This document shows, piece by piece, positions 16,566-28,546 of a stretch of 54,056 bases of DNA. The DNA comes from Thermotogaceae bacterium (lineage in GTDB: Bacteria > Thermotogota > Thermotogae > Thermotogales > Thermotogaceae). Position 1 is the first letter of the stretch. Every line of letters starts with the position of its first letter. A model generated the notes under the pieces. It was not told where the DNA came from. It did not search any database and saw only the letters and a program-made list of their open reading frames with translations. Made by a program: the position numbers and the translations under genes. The stretch is taken from NCBI GenBank assembly GCA_015489065.1, contig WGAO01000021.1:1-54056 (forward strand), in the 5' to 3' direction.

Positions 16566-17024
16566 ATGGATGCAAGAATTGTAAACGCTCTTCTCACATC
16601 CGTGGTAGGAATATTTACACAGGTGCTCCAGCTCGAACCGAAACTCGGAAAACCTCAGGTTGCTAAAGACATAGACCCAAAGTACTCTATCGTTACGGTT
16701 CTGGGATTCGTTGGTGATATAGAAGGTAACATGATATATTCTTTCAACGAAGATACTGCCCTCCAGATAGTTTCTAGAATGATGGGGATGGAGTATGGCC
16801 AACTTGATGATCTTGCACTGTCAGCTCTTGGAGAGCTTGGAAATATGACGACAGGGTCTCTCGCTGTTAATCTAGAGAAGATAGGATACAAAACTGATAT
16901 AACCCCTCCGACTGTTATAACAGGTAAGGAGATAAAAGTATCAGTTGAGGGAGTAATACTTAAGCTTCCCGTTCAGCTCTTTAAACCTGAAGATGTGGAG
17001 CTGAACTTAGTTATGAAAAAATGA
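16566..17024 (+). CDS. cheX: CheY-P phosphatase CheX
   Basis: A 152-aa CheC/CheX/FliY-class phosphatase that dephosphorylates CheY-P in chemotaxis. The catalytic E-x2-N motif is present in ALGELGNMTTGSLA. It resembles T. maritima CheX (TM1618), which also sits just before the ATP synthase genes. Its stop overlaps the atpZ start (ATGA), so it is the first gene of the ATP synthase transcript. Confidence 0.92.
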   Translation: MDARIVNALLTSVVGIFTQVLQLEPKLGKPQVAKDIDPKYSIVTVLGFVGDIEGNMIYSFNEDTALQIVSRMMGMEYGQLDDLALSALGELGNMTTGSLAVNLEKIGYKTDITPPTVITGKEIKVSVEGVILKLPVQLFKPEDVELNLVMKK

Positions 17025-17287
17025 AAGGTTTAAAAGATTTTGCAAAACTCAATTTGATAACGGCTTTTGGAGCTACAGTGATCGCTAACATAGCAGTTGC
17101 CGGTTTCATAGGGTGGTTAATAGATAAGTACACTTTCGATAATAATGTCATCTTTGTTATTTCACTTTTTCTTGGAACTATTTCTGGGATTTACAACGGT
17201 ATTAGAGAGCTTTTAAAAGAAGCGGAGAGGTATGAAAAGCTTGATAAAAAAGATGATAACGATGATAGTGATTCTCACAGCGGCTGA
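17021..17287 (+). CDS. atpZ: AtpZ-type F0F1 assembly/accessory protein
   Basis: An 88-aa protein with two predicted membrane helices (LITAFGATVIANIAVAGFIGWLI and VIFVISLFLGTISGIYNGI) and an acidic tail (KDDNDDSDSH). It matches the small AtpZ proteins at the head of Na+-type ATP synthase operons. The last 56 nt are read in a second frame by atpI. Confidence 0.82.
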   Translation: MKGLKDFAKLNLITAFGATVIANIAVAGFIGWLIDKYTFDNNVIFVISLFLGTISGIYNGIRELLKEAERYEKLDKKDDNDDSDSHSG

Positions 17288-17560
17288 AGGTTTGGCGGCT
17301 GTGTTTTTTTATCCAAGGTTTACCATAGGGGCTTTCATAGGAGGAGGCGGAGCTTTAGTAAATACTTTTTCGTTATGGTATGATATAAAGCGATCTCTTA
17401 AAAAGAGAAGATGGATCAGAGGCTACACCGGTAGATATGCTTTCAGTGGAGCTCTGATGCTTGCAGGAGGATTGATTTCTGTAGCGACTCTGCTTGGGGT
17501 TTTTGTAGGACTTATGAACATGAAACTCTCAGCTTACATAGTTGGCTGGAGGGAGAGGGC

Positions 17561-17564
<4 letters not shown>
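17232..17564 (+). CDS. atpI: AtpI-like ATP synthase accessory membrane protein
   Basis: A 110-aa protein with about three or four hydrophobic segments and the AtpI-like glycine-rich loop GAFIGGGGALVNTFSLWYDIKR. AtpI is thought to help c-ring assembly and, with AtpZ, has been linked to Mg/Ca supply. The ATG at 17232 has GAGAGG upstream and overlaps atpZ by 56 nt in another frame. The next in-frame ATG (17253) would shorten that overlap. Confidence 0.78.
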
Positions 17565-18650
<1,086 letters not shown>

Positions 18651-18666
18651 AGAGGAGGGGATTTTC

Positions 18667-19170
18667 GTGGATGCCATGAAACCGCAGTTGATAAATTTCA
18701 ACTGGACGTCTGTAGTGATGCTCCTTATGCTTCTCATACTTATGTACATACTGTACAAAATGTTGTACAAACCTTTTTTGCAGATAGCCGACGAGAGAAA
18801 GAAAAAGATAGAAGAGGATATGTCGTCTGCAGAGAGGGCAAGGAAGGAAGCTGAGGAGCTTAGGAAACAGGTTTCTGAGGAGCTGAAAGAAGCTAGAAAA
18901 ACAGCTGAGGAGATCGTTAGCAAAGCCAGGAAAGAAGCTGAAGAGATAGTTTCAAGAGCAAGGGATGAGGCGAAAGAGGAGGCCAGCAGAATAATCGAAT
19001 CTGCGAAAAAGCAAGCGGAAATGGAGAAAGAGAAGATATTCGAGGAAGTCAAGGCAAAGGCAGGAGAACTAGCAGTGGCTCTATCTATTAAGATACTCTC
19101 AGGAGTTCTGGACGAAAAGGCGAAGAGAGAGTATCTCATAAAGATGATCGATAAGGAGCTGAAAAAATGA
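18667..19170 (+). CDS. atpF: ATP synthase subunit b
   Basis: A 167-aa peripheral stalk protein: one N-terminal membrane helix (VVMLLMLLILMYILYKML) and then a long charged right-handed coiled coil rich in KAEE-type repeats. The ORF-track start at 18640 lies before the ribosome site. The GTG at 18667 has GAGGAGGGG at 8 nt. It overlaps atpH by ATGA. Confidence 0.93.
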   Translation: MDAMKPQLINFNWTSVVMLLMLLILMYILYKMLYKPFLQIADERKKKIEEDMSSAERARKEAEELRKQVSEELKEARKTAEEIVSKARKEAEEIVSRARDEAKEEASRIIESAKKQAEMEKEKIFEEVKAKAGELAVALSIKILSGVLDEKAKREYLIKMIDKELKK

Positions 19171-19703
19171 AATATTCCGCGGTTGCGGGGAGGTACGCCA
19201 GAGCTCTCTTGAATGTAGCGATAGATCAGGGTAAGGAAGATCTATACGAGAAGCTCCTGCTCTTGAGTGTGGAAATTTACAATTCTCTCAGAGATTTCTT
19301 CGACGATCCGACTATAAGTGCGTATAAGAAGCACAAAAAGATTATGGAATTTCTAGAAGCCGCGGAGGTCGATAAATCTTTTGAAAATTTTCTTCAGATA
19401 GTTTTTGAGAGAAAGAGGCAAAAATATCTCCCTATGATTCTCATGATCTATAGGGATATGAAAGTAGAATCTAAAGGCAAGATACCAGTTGAGGTTTACA
19501 CACCTATTAAACTCTCAAAAGAAGAAGAGGAAAAACTGGCGAAATTTGTCAAAAAACATTCCTTAAGAGATCCCGTTTTCAGGGAACACATCTCCGAAGA
19601 TCTAATAGCTGGTGTGAGATTGGAATTTCAGGGAATGAGCTACGACATAAGTGTCAAAGGAAGGCTCTCTAAGATAGCTAGGGAGATATTCGGAAAGGGG
19701 TGA
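19167..19703 (+). CDS. atpH: ATP synthase subunit delta
   Basis: A 178-aa OSCP/delta subunit linking the F1 head to the b stalk. It has the typical N-terminal start (YSAVAGRYARALLNVAIDQGK) and the C-terminal signature ISEDLIAGVRLEFQGMSYDISVKGRL. Confidence 0.94.
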   Translation: MKYSAVAGRYARALLNVAIDQGKEDLYEKLLLLSVEIYNSLRDFFDDPTISAYKKHKKIMEFLEAAEVDKSFENFLQIVFERKRQKYLPMILMIYRDMKVESKGKIPVEVYTPIKLSKEEEEKLAKFVKKHSLRDPVFREHISEDLIAGVRLEFQGMSYDISVKGRLSKIAREIFGKG

Positions 19704-19709
19704 TGCTCT

Positions 19710-21239
19710 TTGAGACTCTCACCCGGAGAGCTCACAAAGATTTTGGAGCAAAAGATAAGTGAATTCAAAGAAGAGATAAATTTAGAGGATACCGGAAAAG
19801 TTATACAAGTTGGTGATGGAATAGCAAGAGCCTATGGTCTGAACAATGTCATGGCAAATGAGCTCGTTGAATTCGTTGAGACGGGAGTTAAAGGACTTGC
19901 TTTCAATTTAGAGGAAGATAATGTGGGAATAATAATACTTGGTGATTATGAAAACATAAAAGAAGGTCATTCCGTTAGAAGGTTAAAAAAGATTATACAG
20001 GTTCCTGTTGGTGAGGAGCTCCTTGGAAGGGTTGTAAACCCTCTAGGAGAACCTCTCGATGGAAAAGGTCCAATAGAAGCTAAGGAGTTTCGAAACGTTG
20101 AAGTTAAGGCTCCCGGTGTTATATACAGAAAGCCAGTCGATACACCTCTCCAGACAGGTATTAAAGCGATAGATTCAATGATACCAATAGGAAGAGGCCA
20201 GAGAGAGCTCATAATAGGCGATAGAGGGACTGGAAAGACAGCAATAGCGATAGATACGATAATAAATCAGAAAGGTAAGGGGGTATATTGCATATATGTT
20301 GCTATAGGTCAAAAGGCTGCAGCTGTTGCCAGGATAATAGATAAATTGGAGCAATATGGGGCTATGGAGTATACCACAGTTGTCGTCGCTTCTGCGGCAG
20401 ATCCAGCTTCACTTCAGTATCTAGCTCCTTACGCTGGAGCGGCTATGGGTGAGTACTTCATGTTCAACGGAAAAGACGCACTAGTCGTGTACGACGATCT
20501 TTCAAAGCACGCCGTGGCTTACAGACAGCTCTCATTGCTTCTCAGAAGACCTCCCGGAAGGGAAGCATACCCAGGTGACATATTCTATCTTCATTCAAGA
20601 CTCCTTGAAAGAGCGGCAAGGCTTGATGACAAGTACGGTGGTGGATCGATGACAGCCCTACCGATAATAGAGACTCAGGCTAACGATGTATCTGCCTACA
20701 TTCCAACAAATGTTATATCCATAACCGATGGTCAGATATATCTCGAGCCAGGACTTTTCTATGCAGGTTTCAGGCCAGCTATAAATGTAGGGCTTTCAGT
20801 TTCAAGGGTTGGTGGTGCCGCGCAGATAAAGGCGATGAAAAAGGTCGCGGGGATGTTAAGGTTAGATCTTGCTCAGTACAGAGAACTTGAGACATTTGCG
20901 CAGTTTGCCACCGAGCTCGATCCCACTACAAGAGCTCAGATAATCAGAGGGCAGCACCTCATGGAGCTTTTAAAACAGGAGCAGTATCAACCGATGCCGG
21001 TTGAGGAGCAAGTCGTCGTTATATACGCTGGTATAAACGGATATCTTGACGATCTACCGATAGATGCGGTTAAGAAATTCGAGAGAGAATTTTTGAAGTT
21101 TATGAGGGAGGAGCACCAGGATATCCTCAATGATATAAGAGAGTCGAAGAATCTTTCTGAGGATACCGAAGAAAAATTGAAGAGAGCGATAGAGAGCTTT
21201 AAAGAGAGATTCAAAAAGGAGATAGGGGTTGAAGCCTGA
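19710..21239 (+). CDS. atpA: ATP synthase subunit alpha
   Basis: A 509-aa non-catalytic nucleotide-binding F1 subunit. The Walker [14 protein letters not shown] and the signature [14 protein letters not shown] with conserved Ser-Arg are present. The TTG start lies behind GGGGTGAT. It overlaps atpG by 1 nt (TGATG). Confidence 0.98.
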   Translation: MRLSPGELTKILEQKISEFKEEINLEDTGKVIQVGDGIARAYGLNNVMANELVEFVETGVKGLAFNLEEDNVGIIILGDYENIKEGHSVRRLKKIIQVPVGEELLGRVVNPLGEPLDGKGPIEAKEFRNVEVKAPGVIYRKPVDTPLQTGIKAIDSMIPIGRGQRELIIGDRGTGKTAIAIDTIINQKGKGVYCIYVAIGQKAAAVARIIDKLEQYGAMEYTTVVVASAADPASLQYLAPYAGAAMGEYFMFNGKDALVVYDDLSKHAVAYRQLSLLLRRPPGREAYPGDIFYLHSRLLERAARLDDKYGGGSMTALPIIETQANDVSAYIPTNVISITDGQIYLEPGLFYAGFRPAINVGLSVSRVGGAAQIKAMKKVAGMLRLDLAQYRELETFAQFATELDPTTRAQIIRGQHLMELLKQEQYQPMPVEEQVVVIYAGINGYLDDLPIDAVKKFEREFLKFMREEHQDILNDIRESKNLSEDTEEKLKRAIESFKERFKKEIGVEA

Positions 21240-22084
21240 TGAGCAGAGGGAAGCTCAGGGCTATAAAGAAAAAAGTAGAAGCTACAAGAAGCTTGATGAA
21301 GATTACCCGCGCCATGGAAATGGTGGCGAGGGCAAAGGTTAGGAAATTGGAGAGGGAATTTAGGAAATTTAAGGAGTACATGGAAGAACTTGAGAGAATC
21401 AAGTCTAAAATGGATTTCAAAGAGATAGAACACCCACTTTTGAAGGGATATGGAAAAGAGGTTGTACTGGTGATAAGTTCTGATATGGGACTTTGCGGAG
21501 CTTTCAACACGGAGATTCACAAAGCTGCTGAAGAGAGGACTAAAGAGTTAGCAGATTTTCATGGCTACATTGTTATTGGGTCAAGAGGAGTGTCTCATTT
21601 CAGGAGAGATAAGCTCTTAAAAGGATATGAAAAACTCTATGACATGCCGGATATCAGGATCTCTTCTGAAATAGCCAGTCATATCATGTCTATGGTGACA
21701 GATGAGAATGTTGGAAAAGTAGATGTAGTCTACGGGAAGTTTATGAATGCTCTTATACAGAGGCCGAGGGTGGAAACTCTCGTTCCAATAGAGATTTCTG
21801 GTGGTGACGAAAATGTAGAATTCGAACCAGATGTTGGAAAGATGATAGATTCTTTCTTGTATTTCTATTTGTCTTCTAAGATACTTAGCTACATGTTCGA
21901 AACAAAGGTGAGTGAGTACTACGCACGCCAAAACGCGATGAAGAACGCAACGGATAATGCCAATGAGATGATAAGGACACTGACTCTTGAATACAACAAA
22001 GCAAGACAAGCTTCTATAACTCAGGAAATAATAGAGATAGTCAACGGTGCGGAAGCCCTTAAAGAGATAGAAGAGGCAGGATAA
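21239..22084 (+). CDS. atpG: ATP synthase subunit gamma
   Basis: A 281-aa central shaft: an N-terminal coiled-coil helix (RGKLRAIKKKVEATRSLMKI), the central Rossmann-like domain (VLVISSDMGLCGAFN), and a C-terminal helix (YNKARQASITQEIIEIVNGA). Complete. Confidence 0.97.
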   Translation: MSRGKLRAIKKKVEATRSLMKITRAMEMVARAKVRKLEREFRKFKEYMEELERIKSKMDFKEIEHPLLKGYGKEVVLVISSDMGLCGAFNTEIHKAAEERTKELADFHGYIVIGSRGVSHFRRDKLLKGYEKLYDMPDIRISSEIASHIMSMVTDENVGKVDVVYGKFMNALIQRPRVETLVPIEISGGDENVEFEPDVGKMIDSFLYFYLSSKILSYMFETKVSEYYARQNAMKNATDNANEMIRTLTLEYNKARQASITQEIIEIVNGAEALKEIEEAG

Positions 22085-22096
22085 GGGGTGATTTGA

Positions 22097-23521
<1,425 letters not shown>

Positions 23522-23522
23522 C

Positions 23523-23777
23523 ATGAAGATAAAGCTCCAGGTTTTCACCCCTAAAGGAAAAGTTTTCGAGAGGGAAGGTGACCTGGTTAATTTCAGGACG
23601 GTTGAAGGAGCTATGGGAGTTCTCCCAAGACGAGCTCCCATAATTACACATCTCGCGGTTAGTGAAGTTGAAGTTGTAGATGGAGAAGACAGAGAAAAGC
23701 TGGGGGTTTCAGGGGGATTTCTCTACTGCGACGGAGAAAGAGTAGTTGTTTTGACTTCCAAAGTGAGTGAGAGGTGA
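23523..23777 (+). CDS. atpC: ATP synthase subunit epsilon, lacking the C-terminal helical domain
   Basis: An 84-aa protein comprising only the N-terminal beta-sandwich (FTPKGKVFEREGDLVNF, EGAMGVLPRRAPII). It ends at VVVLTSKVSER, just where the two C-terminal helices normally begin; most epsilons are about 110-140 aa. The stop is followed at once by the degV ribosome site and no continuation is seen in other frames, so this looks like a genuinely short form. The missing helices normally inhibit ATP hydrolysis. Confidence 0.93.
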   Translation: MKIKLQVFTPKGKVFEREGDLVNFRTVEGAMGVLPRRAPIITHLAVSEVEVVDGEDREKLGVSGGFLYCDGERVVVLTSKVSER

Positions 23778-23781
23778 TCTT

Positions 23782-24636
23782 ATGAAAAAGAGAGCAGTTG
23801 TTATAGACAGCCTAGCAGATATGCCACCGTATTTTGAGACGATGCTCCCAGTTAAAATTGTTCATTTTAAAGTTTACATAGATGGTAAGGAATATTCAGA
23901 TGGAAAAACAATATCAAAGGAAGATTACTACAAGTTAGCTACGAAAACTATGGATCTCAGAACTTCCTATCCACCACCTGAAGAGACCTTGAATATATAC
24001 AGGGAACTTGAGGAAGAGGGTGTTGAAGAAGTTCTCGCACTCCACCTTCCAGAAAAGATGAGTGGATTTTGGCAGTCTTTCAAGAAGGTTGTCGACAAGG
24101 TGAAATTGAAGGTCAAGGCTTTTGATGTCAGATCTGTTTCAGTTGGATCTGGTATGGTGAATACTAAGATGATAGAGCTATTTGAAAAAGGAGCATCTTT
24201 CGAGGAATTGGAGAAGAAGTTTTGGGATATAAGGAAAAGGATGCTCCTTCAATTCAGTGTGTCTTCTTTGAAATTTCTCATAAAGAATGGAAGGATTGGA
24301 AAGGCAAAAGGGCTCATAGGAACTTTGATGAACATCCTTCCAGTGCTTACAGTGGACGATGAAGGGGAGGTCTCTCCACTTGGAAAGGTCAGAGGGAAGA
24401 GAAGAGTAATAGATAAGATGGTGAAGAATATAATTGATTTTGCCAGTGGTAGAAGTATCGAGTTCGTGATCGGGTGGGGGACCGATGAAATGAAAGAAAG
24501 AGCTATGAGCATAAAGGAGAAAGTTTTTGAAGCTTTGGGCAATAAAGTTGTAAAATTTGGAGAGATAAGAGTTTCACCGACTGTAGCTTCACACACTGGA
24601 CCCGATGTTTTTGGATGCAGTATATATGTTCTTTGA
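23782..24636 (+). CDS. DegV family fatty-acid-binding protein
   Basis: A 284-aa DegV protein. The family binds a fatty acid between its two domains and in some bacteria supplies fatty acid kinase (FakB role). It begins with VIDSLADMPPYF; the inner region VRSVSVGSGMVNTKMIELFEKG matches the family lid. The ATG at 23782 follows GAGGTGAT, 4 nt after atpC. No fakA-like DAK kinase is in the window. Confidence 0.88.
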   Translation: MKKRAVVIDSLADMPPYFETMLPVKIVHFKVYIDGKEYSDGKTISKEDYYKLATKTMDLRTSYPPPEETLNIYRELEEEGVEEVLALHLPEKMSGFWQSFKKVVDKVKLKVKAFDVRSVSVGSGMVNTKMIELFEKGASFEELEKKFWDIRKRMLLQFSVSSLKFLIKNGRIGKAKGLIGTLMNILPVLTVDDEGEVSPLGKVRGKRRVIDKMVKNIIDFASGRSIEFVIGWGTDEMKERAMSIKEKVFEALGNKVVKFGEIRVSPTVASHTGPDVFGCSIYVL

Positions 24637-24648
24637 GGAGGGGATAGG

Positions 24649-25722
24649 ATGAAAGATTTAGTAAAAGTTAAAGACGAATCTTTTGAAGTTGTAATAACAA
24701 TCAACACACCTTTGGCTGTGATCATAAGGGATCTCTTCTACGAAGGCGATTGGGAGGCCATGGAGGAAGATCTGGGTGGCAATGAAATAATGAGATCTGA
24801 GATCAATACCTGCAAGAAGATTGAAGAGAATCTATCACAACTTGGAGAAGAAATTTACAGCCCTATTTCCTTTCCAGAGCTCAAGGAATGGCTGGATGAA
24901 GTGAATATAAAAGTCTCCGATATGAATCACATATCGCTTAACGGTCTTTACGATCTTGCGCTCGATTATGCAGATAGAGGACTCTACGATATCGCACACG
25001 AGATAATAAGTTTCATGCTCGATTTTGATCCGCACTACGCTCCCGCTTATGAGCTTAAAGGCTCTCTTCTTATAGAGCAAGGGAGAGTTGAAGAAGGTCT
25101 CGTCTACTTGGAAAAGGCGATAGATATCGATCCGTGGCTTATAGAAGCTTATTCCTCCTTAGGAGAAGGATATTACAACCTTGGGGATTACGAAAAAGCA
25201 GCTTATTATTGGGAGAAGGAAATAGAAAAAGCTCCCGAAAATAAGCTTACATACTTTATGCTCGCAGAAGCTTACGAGAAGATGGGAAATCATCAAAAGG
25301 CCATCAACACTCTTTCTAGACTCCTTCACAGAGATCCAGACAGTATTCTGGCTCTCTATGAGATGAAGGAGATATACGAAAAGCTGGGCCAAAAGGACAA
25401 GGCAAAAGAGGTTGAAGATAAGATAGCCTCAATGCAACCCAAATACAATAGCGATGTTGAGGTTTGGGCAAAGATACTCCTCGCAAGGGGAGAATATGAG
25501 AAAGTCTTGAAGGTTCTGGAAGAGAAACTCAGCAGCACCAAGCTTAATACACACATAAAACTTCTCCTCATAGTTCCGTATATAAAATTAGGTATGAAAG
25601 ATAAAGCAAAGGAGATAATAGAGGAAATAAAAGACAACAATGTGTGGTACTACTATGGTAAAAAGGAGCTTTTTGGTGAGTTCTTAACTGAGGAGGAAAT
25701 GGCTGAGTGTGGTATATCCTGA
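24649..25722 (+). CDS. Tetratricopeptide-repeat protein
   Basis: A 357-aa cytoplasmic protein of no specific family. Residues about 105-330 form TPR-like helical repeats (EEGLVYLEKAIDIDPWLIEAYSSLGEGYYNLGDYEKAAYYWEKEI...). The N-terminal 100 residues are acidic and unassigned. TPRs mediate protein binding, so a scaffold role is likely but the partners are unknown. It starts 12 nt after degV and its end overlaps the prepilin peptidase start by 16 nt. Confidence 0.82.
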   Translation: MKDLVKVKDESFEVVITINTPLAVIIRDLFYEGDWEAMEEDLGGNEIMRSEINTCKKIEENLSQLGEEIYSPISFPELKEWLDEVNIKVSDMNHISLNGLYDLALDYADRGLYDIAHEIISFMLDFDPHYAPAYELKGSLLIEQGRVEEGLVYLEKAIDIDPWLIEAYSSLGEGYYNLGDYEKAAYYWEKEIEKAPENKLTYFMLAEAYEKMGNHQKAINTLSRLLHRDPDSILALYEMKEIYEKLGQKDKAKEVEDKIASMQPKYNSDVEVWAKILLARGEYEKVLKVLEEKLSSTKLNTHIKLLLIVPYIKLGMKDKAKEIIEEIKDNNVWYYYGKKELFGEFLTEEEMAECGIS

Positions 25723-26420
25723 GTGGTGTGGTTGGTGCGGTAATCGGAAGCTTTCTCAATGTTGTAGTGTATAGGCTACCTAAGGAGGATCTCAAGTTAT
25801 GGGATCCTCCTTATTCGTTCTGTCCAGTATGTAAACATAAACTCTCTTGGAAAGACAATATTCCGATAGTAAGCTACATAATTTTAAAAGGAAGATGCCG
25901 CTACTGCGGGGCGAAGATACCTCTCAGGTACCTCTTAGTGGAGATTCTAAACGCATTAGCTTATGTGTTTTCAATTTATTTAACTAACGATCTGGTTACT
26001 GTTATATCTCTTTTCGGAATATTCTCAAGCCTTATAGCGATATCTTTCATGGATCTTGAGTATATGGGAATACATGACGCTTTGAACATATCTCTTTTAT
26101 TTTTTTCCTTTCTTTTTGCCTGGAGACTCCACTCGATAGTTGTTGGGCTTGTAAGTGCGGGGATCGGCGTTGGGATATTTCTGATTTTCAACCTTGTTAG
26201 GAAAGGAATAGGACTTGGAGATGTTCTGATGATAGGTGCTGGAAGTGTGGCTCTTGACTTTTTCACACTCGATATAGCCCTCCTTGTAGCAGCGATCAGC
26301 GGTCTTATATACTCTATTTTTGCCCATAAAGGATTAAAGTTGGGAAAAACTATTCCATTTGGGCCATTTCTTGCCGTAGGCATAGCTACTGGAGTTGTAA
26401 TAAGGATCATTTCTCTATGA
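25707..26420 (+). CDS. pilD: Type IV prepilin peptidase (PilD/GspO family)
   Basis: A 237-aa polytopic aspartyl protease that cleaves and often N-methylates type IV pilins. The N-terminal zinc-binding domain has two pairs (CPVCKH and CRYCGA). The catalytic aspartates are in FMDLEYMGIHD and GIGLGDV. The GTG start lies inside the TPR gene. No pilin gene adjoins it. Its 3' end runs 14 nt into the convergent methyltransferase gene. Confidence 0.92.
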   Translation: MWYILSGVVGAVIGSFLNVVVYRLPKEDLKLWDPPYSFCPVCKHKLSWKDNIPIVSYIILKGRCRYCGAKIPLRYLLVEILNALAYVFSIYLTNDLVTVISLFGIFSSLIAISFMDLEYMGIHDALNISLLFFSFLFAWRLHSIVVGLVSAGIGVGIFLIFNLVRKGIGLGDVLMIGAGSVALDFFTLDIALLVAAISGLIYSIFAHKGLKLGKTIPFGPFLAVGIATGVVIRIISL

Positions 26421-27024
26421 GGACACATGCGAATCCCGCTTCTTCCACTGTTTTCTCATTTGAAAAATCTACATTCTTCCCAGGCTTTGACCTTAAGCAG
26501 AACTTGGCTTTTTCGGCAAATGGTAGAAAATCCTCGACTTTTGGAAAGTTTGCTTTTAACAAAGCTCCGCTTTTTTTGGATTTATAATATTTTGCCCAAG
26601 CTCCCGTTATAAAGCAGACTACTACCTTTCCGCCCTTTTTAACAACTCTGAGCATCTCACTGATAGCTTTTCTTCTGTCTGAGAAGAACTCAACCGCGGC
26701 AACAGATATTACAGCATCGAAGCTTTTGTCATCAAACGGTAGATTTTCCGCGTATCCTTTGGTGCAGCTTAAGCCTTTTTTCAAAGCTTTTTTAATCATT
26801 TCGTCGCTTGGATCTATTCCAACCGCATCGTAGCCAAGGCATGAAAGCTTCTTTGTAAAATTTCCAGTACCGCACCCGACATCCAAAACTCTCTTTCCAT
26901 TTATCGGAAGAAGAAGCGAAAGAGCACATTCGGTCTCTATGAGATCGATAGTCTTTCCCGGTTCTTTCTCATACCAAAGATCGTAATCATCAGGATTCCA
27001 TTCGGTATTTTCTGACCTTGTCAT
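26407..27024 (-). CDS. Class I SAM-dependent methyltransferase
   Basis: A 205-aa methyltransferase with motif I VLDVGCGTGNFTKKL, acidic motif II GIDPSDEMI and the post-I region FDAVISVAAVEFFSDRR (UbiE/COQ5-like group). The substrate is unknown. The ATG at 27024 follows GGAGGAG and lies within the preceding gene (35-nt overlap), so they are probably coupled. Confidence 0.85.
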   Translation of the reverse strand: MTRSENTEWNPDDYDLWYEKEPGKTIDLIETECALSLLLPINGKRVLDVGCGTGNFTKKLSCLGYDAVGIDPSDEMIKKALKKGLSCTKGYAENLPFDDKSFDAVISVAAVEFFSDRRKAISEMLRVVKKGGKVVVCFITGAWAKYYKSKKSGALLKANFPKVEDFLPFAEKAKFCLRSKPGKNVDFSNEKTVEEAGFACVLIEK

Positions 27025-27274
27025 CGATTTTCACTCCTCCACGCTTGATATCTATCTGGAATGTGAAAACGCATCTTTCGCACATATTTTCGCAAACTTT
27101 TATTATCTCAAATTGAAGGTTCAGAAGATCTTCCAGCTCTCCTTCCACAACGGTTGAATGTGCGTTGACTTCATATTTCAAGCCAGAATTTCTTATTAAT
27201 CTGATCACTCTATCGATGGTAGATTCTAAATCTTTTGTTTTTATGGGAATTACTTGAAAGCTTGCTGTATACAC
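26990..27274 (-). CDS. Thiamine-binding-fold protein (MTH1187/YkoF-like)
   Basis: A 94-aa ferredoxin-like protein matching the MTH1187/YqgV family (thiamine_BP). It shows TASFQVIPIKTKDLESTIDRVI, then YEVNAHSTVVEGELEDLL, the usual pattern of this group. Some members bind thiamine or its precursors; others have no assigned ligand. Two cysteines (ENMCERCVFTF) lie near the middle. The start was set at the GTG 27274, 6 nt after GGAGGTG. Its relation to the coupled methyltransferase is unknown. Confidence 0.78.
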   Translation of the reverse strand: MYTASFQVIPIKTKDLESTIDRVIRLIRNSGLKYEVNAHSTVVEGELEDLLNLQFEIIKVCENMCERCVFTFQIDIKRGGVKIDDKVRKYRMES

Positions 27275-27291
27275 GCCTACCACCTCCTAAT

Positions 27292-27319
27292 GAAAAAGAG
27301 GGGCTTTTTAAGCCCCTCT
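27292..27319 (-). terminator. Intrinsic terminator after the barrel-like gene
   Basis: AGAGGGGCTT-AAA-AAGCCCCTCT on the minus strand, followed by TTTTTC. The 10-bp stem is perfect. It lies 19 nt after the stop of the 402-aa gene and separates it from the thiamine-binding-fold gene. Confidence 0.92.
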
Positions 27320-27337
27320 CATCGTTTTCTAATAATT

Positions 27338-28546
27338 TCAAAATCCCATTCCAAATCCAGCTGAGATTGTAATACCAGTCATCTTTGAAGTGTCGAAATT
27401 AAAGAGACCTGCGTAATCTATTGCTCCAATTGATGCGGATAATCTAAGAATTCTGAGATCCAAATTCAAACCAAGTGTTTTTTTCCAGGCTGGGCCCATG
27501 TTCGTCATATCAATCCACAGGATATTTGCAAGGTCGATGTAGCCTCCAAATTCTTTATCCTCGAAATCCGTTGTGGATTTAAAGTGAACCCCCAGATTTA
27601 AGAGAGATAGTTTGTAATTTGCTGCTGCGAAAAGCTTCATTGGTATTAAAACTTTCTCAGGACTTGGCAGATTCGTGAGATCTTCTGGAATTTCCATTGT
27701 TGGATTGCTCTGGTTAAGTTCAAGGTTTACAAGACTCGCTTCAAAGCTCACTTTTGAATATCCCTCGTAGGAAAGCTTTGCAGGTTGAATTGATATGTCG
27801 TTTATCCCGCCTGTTATTTTCAAGTTTCCAAACTTGGCAGAAGCTCCCAAACTTATGTAGTATCCACCGCTGCTGATGAGTTTATTTGCATCTAAATTTT
27901 CTAAATTTTGCAAGCTTGAAAGAGCACTCAAAAGCCTAACATCTCCATCGATTTTCATCTCAACCGTTGCGGTATCTTCGTCAGATCTGTAAAGGAAATG
28001 AGCTTTTGAACTTTCATCAAACCACAGTATTGGTACGTACAGCCCGCCTGCAATTCCTATCTTTATGTTCTTCCCAATCCCAAATCCCAAGTTGAGACCG
28101 GCTTTTGCAACAATCCCTCCGTTGAATATGTTGAACGTGGATTCTTTCGTATCGGTTGTTTCAACATTTCCAAACAGAACTTCCATCATTTCGTACGGAA
28201 GTTTCATAGATATATTGCTTTTCAAGTTTGTAACCATTCCCAACTTGAAAGATCCAAATCCAAGTCCGGCGTATTCGTCCATAGATACAACTGGAGAGAG
28301 TTTAAAACCATCTTTCATCAGCTCCAGTTTTGACTTGTCAAGGACTACTTCAGATCCTTCCGCCATCGTGATTATGTCTTTTATCGAGAAAAGATTCTGA
28401 TCCAAACTAACGCCCATTTGAAAATCTGAAAGATCTATGTACTTTCTTGGACTGTCAAAGATCATCACCGGGTTTTCAAATATAAGAGAATTGTTGAAAC
28501 CAAAATATATAACAGGGATCAAAACCAAAAGCAGCATTTTTTTCAT
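27338..28546 (-). CDS. Predicted exported beta-barrel-like protein, partner of lipoprotein
   Basis: A 402-aa protein of no family I recognise. It has an N-terminal signal peptide (MKKMLLLVLIPVIYFGF). The body is rich in alternating hydrophobic/glycine beta strands (AGLGFGSFKLGMV, GIVAKAGLNLGFGIGKN, ISLGASAKFGNLKI). It ends in Phe (AGFGMGF), the usual outer-membrane barrel terminus. It overlaps the upstream lipoprotein gene by ATGA and is probably co-exported with it. A toga (outer sheath) location is inferred. Confidence 0.75.
   Translation of the reverse strand: MKKMLLLVLIPVIYFGFNNSLIFENPVMIFDSPRKYIDLSDFQMGVSLDQNLFSIKDIITMAEGSEVVLDKSKLELMKDGFKLSPVVSMDEYAGLGFGSFKLGMVTNLKSNISMKLPYEMMEVLFGNVETTDTKESTFNIFNGGIVAKAGLNLGFGIGKNIKIGIAGGLYVPILWFDESSKAHFLYRSDEDTATVEMKIDGDVRLLSALSSLQNLENLDANKLISSGGYYISLGASAKFGNLKITGGINDISIQPAKLSYEGYSKVSFEASLVNLELNQSNPTMEIPEDLTNLPSPEKVLIPMKLFAAANYKLSLLNLGVHFKSTTDFEDKEFGGYIDLANILWIDMTNMGPAWKKTLGLNLDLRILRLSASIGAIDYAGLFNFDTSKMTGITISAGFGMGF

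Noticed and set aside
23523-23800. atpC truncated by a frameshift
   Set aside because: The stop is immediately followed by the GAGGTGAT and start of degV. No epsilon C-terminal helical sequence is found in any frame, so the short form appears genuine.
27241-27290. ACGCCTACCACCTCC as a T. maritima-type origin repeat
   Set aside because: It is a single copy and is the complement of the ribosome-binding site and start of the thiamine-binding-fold gene.
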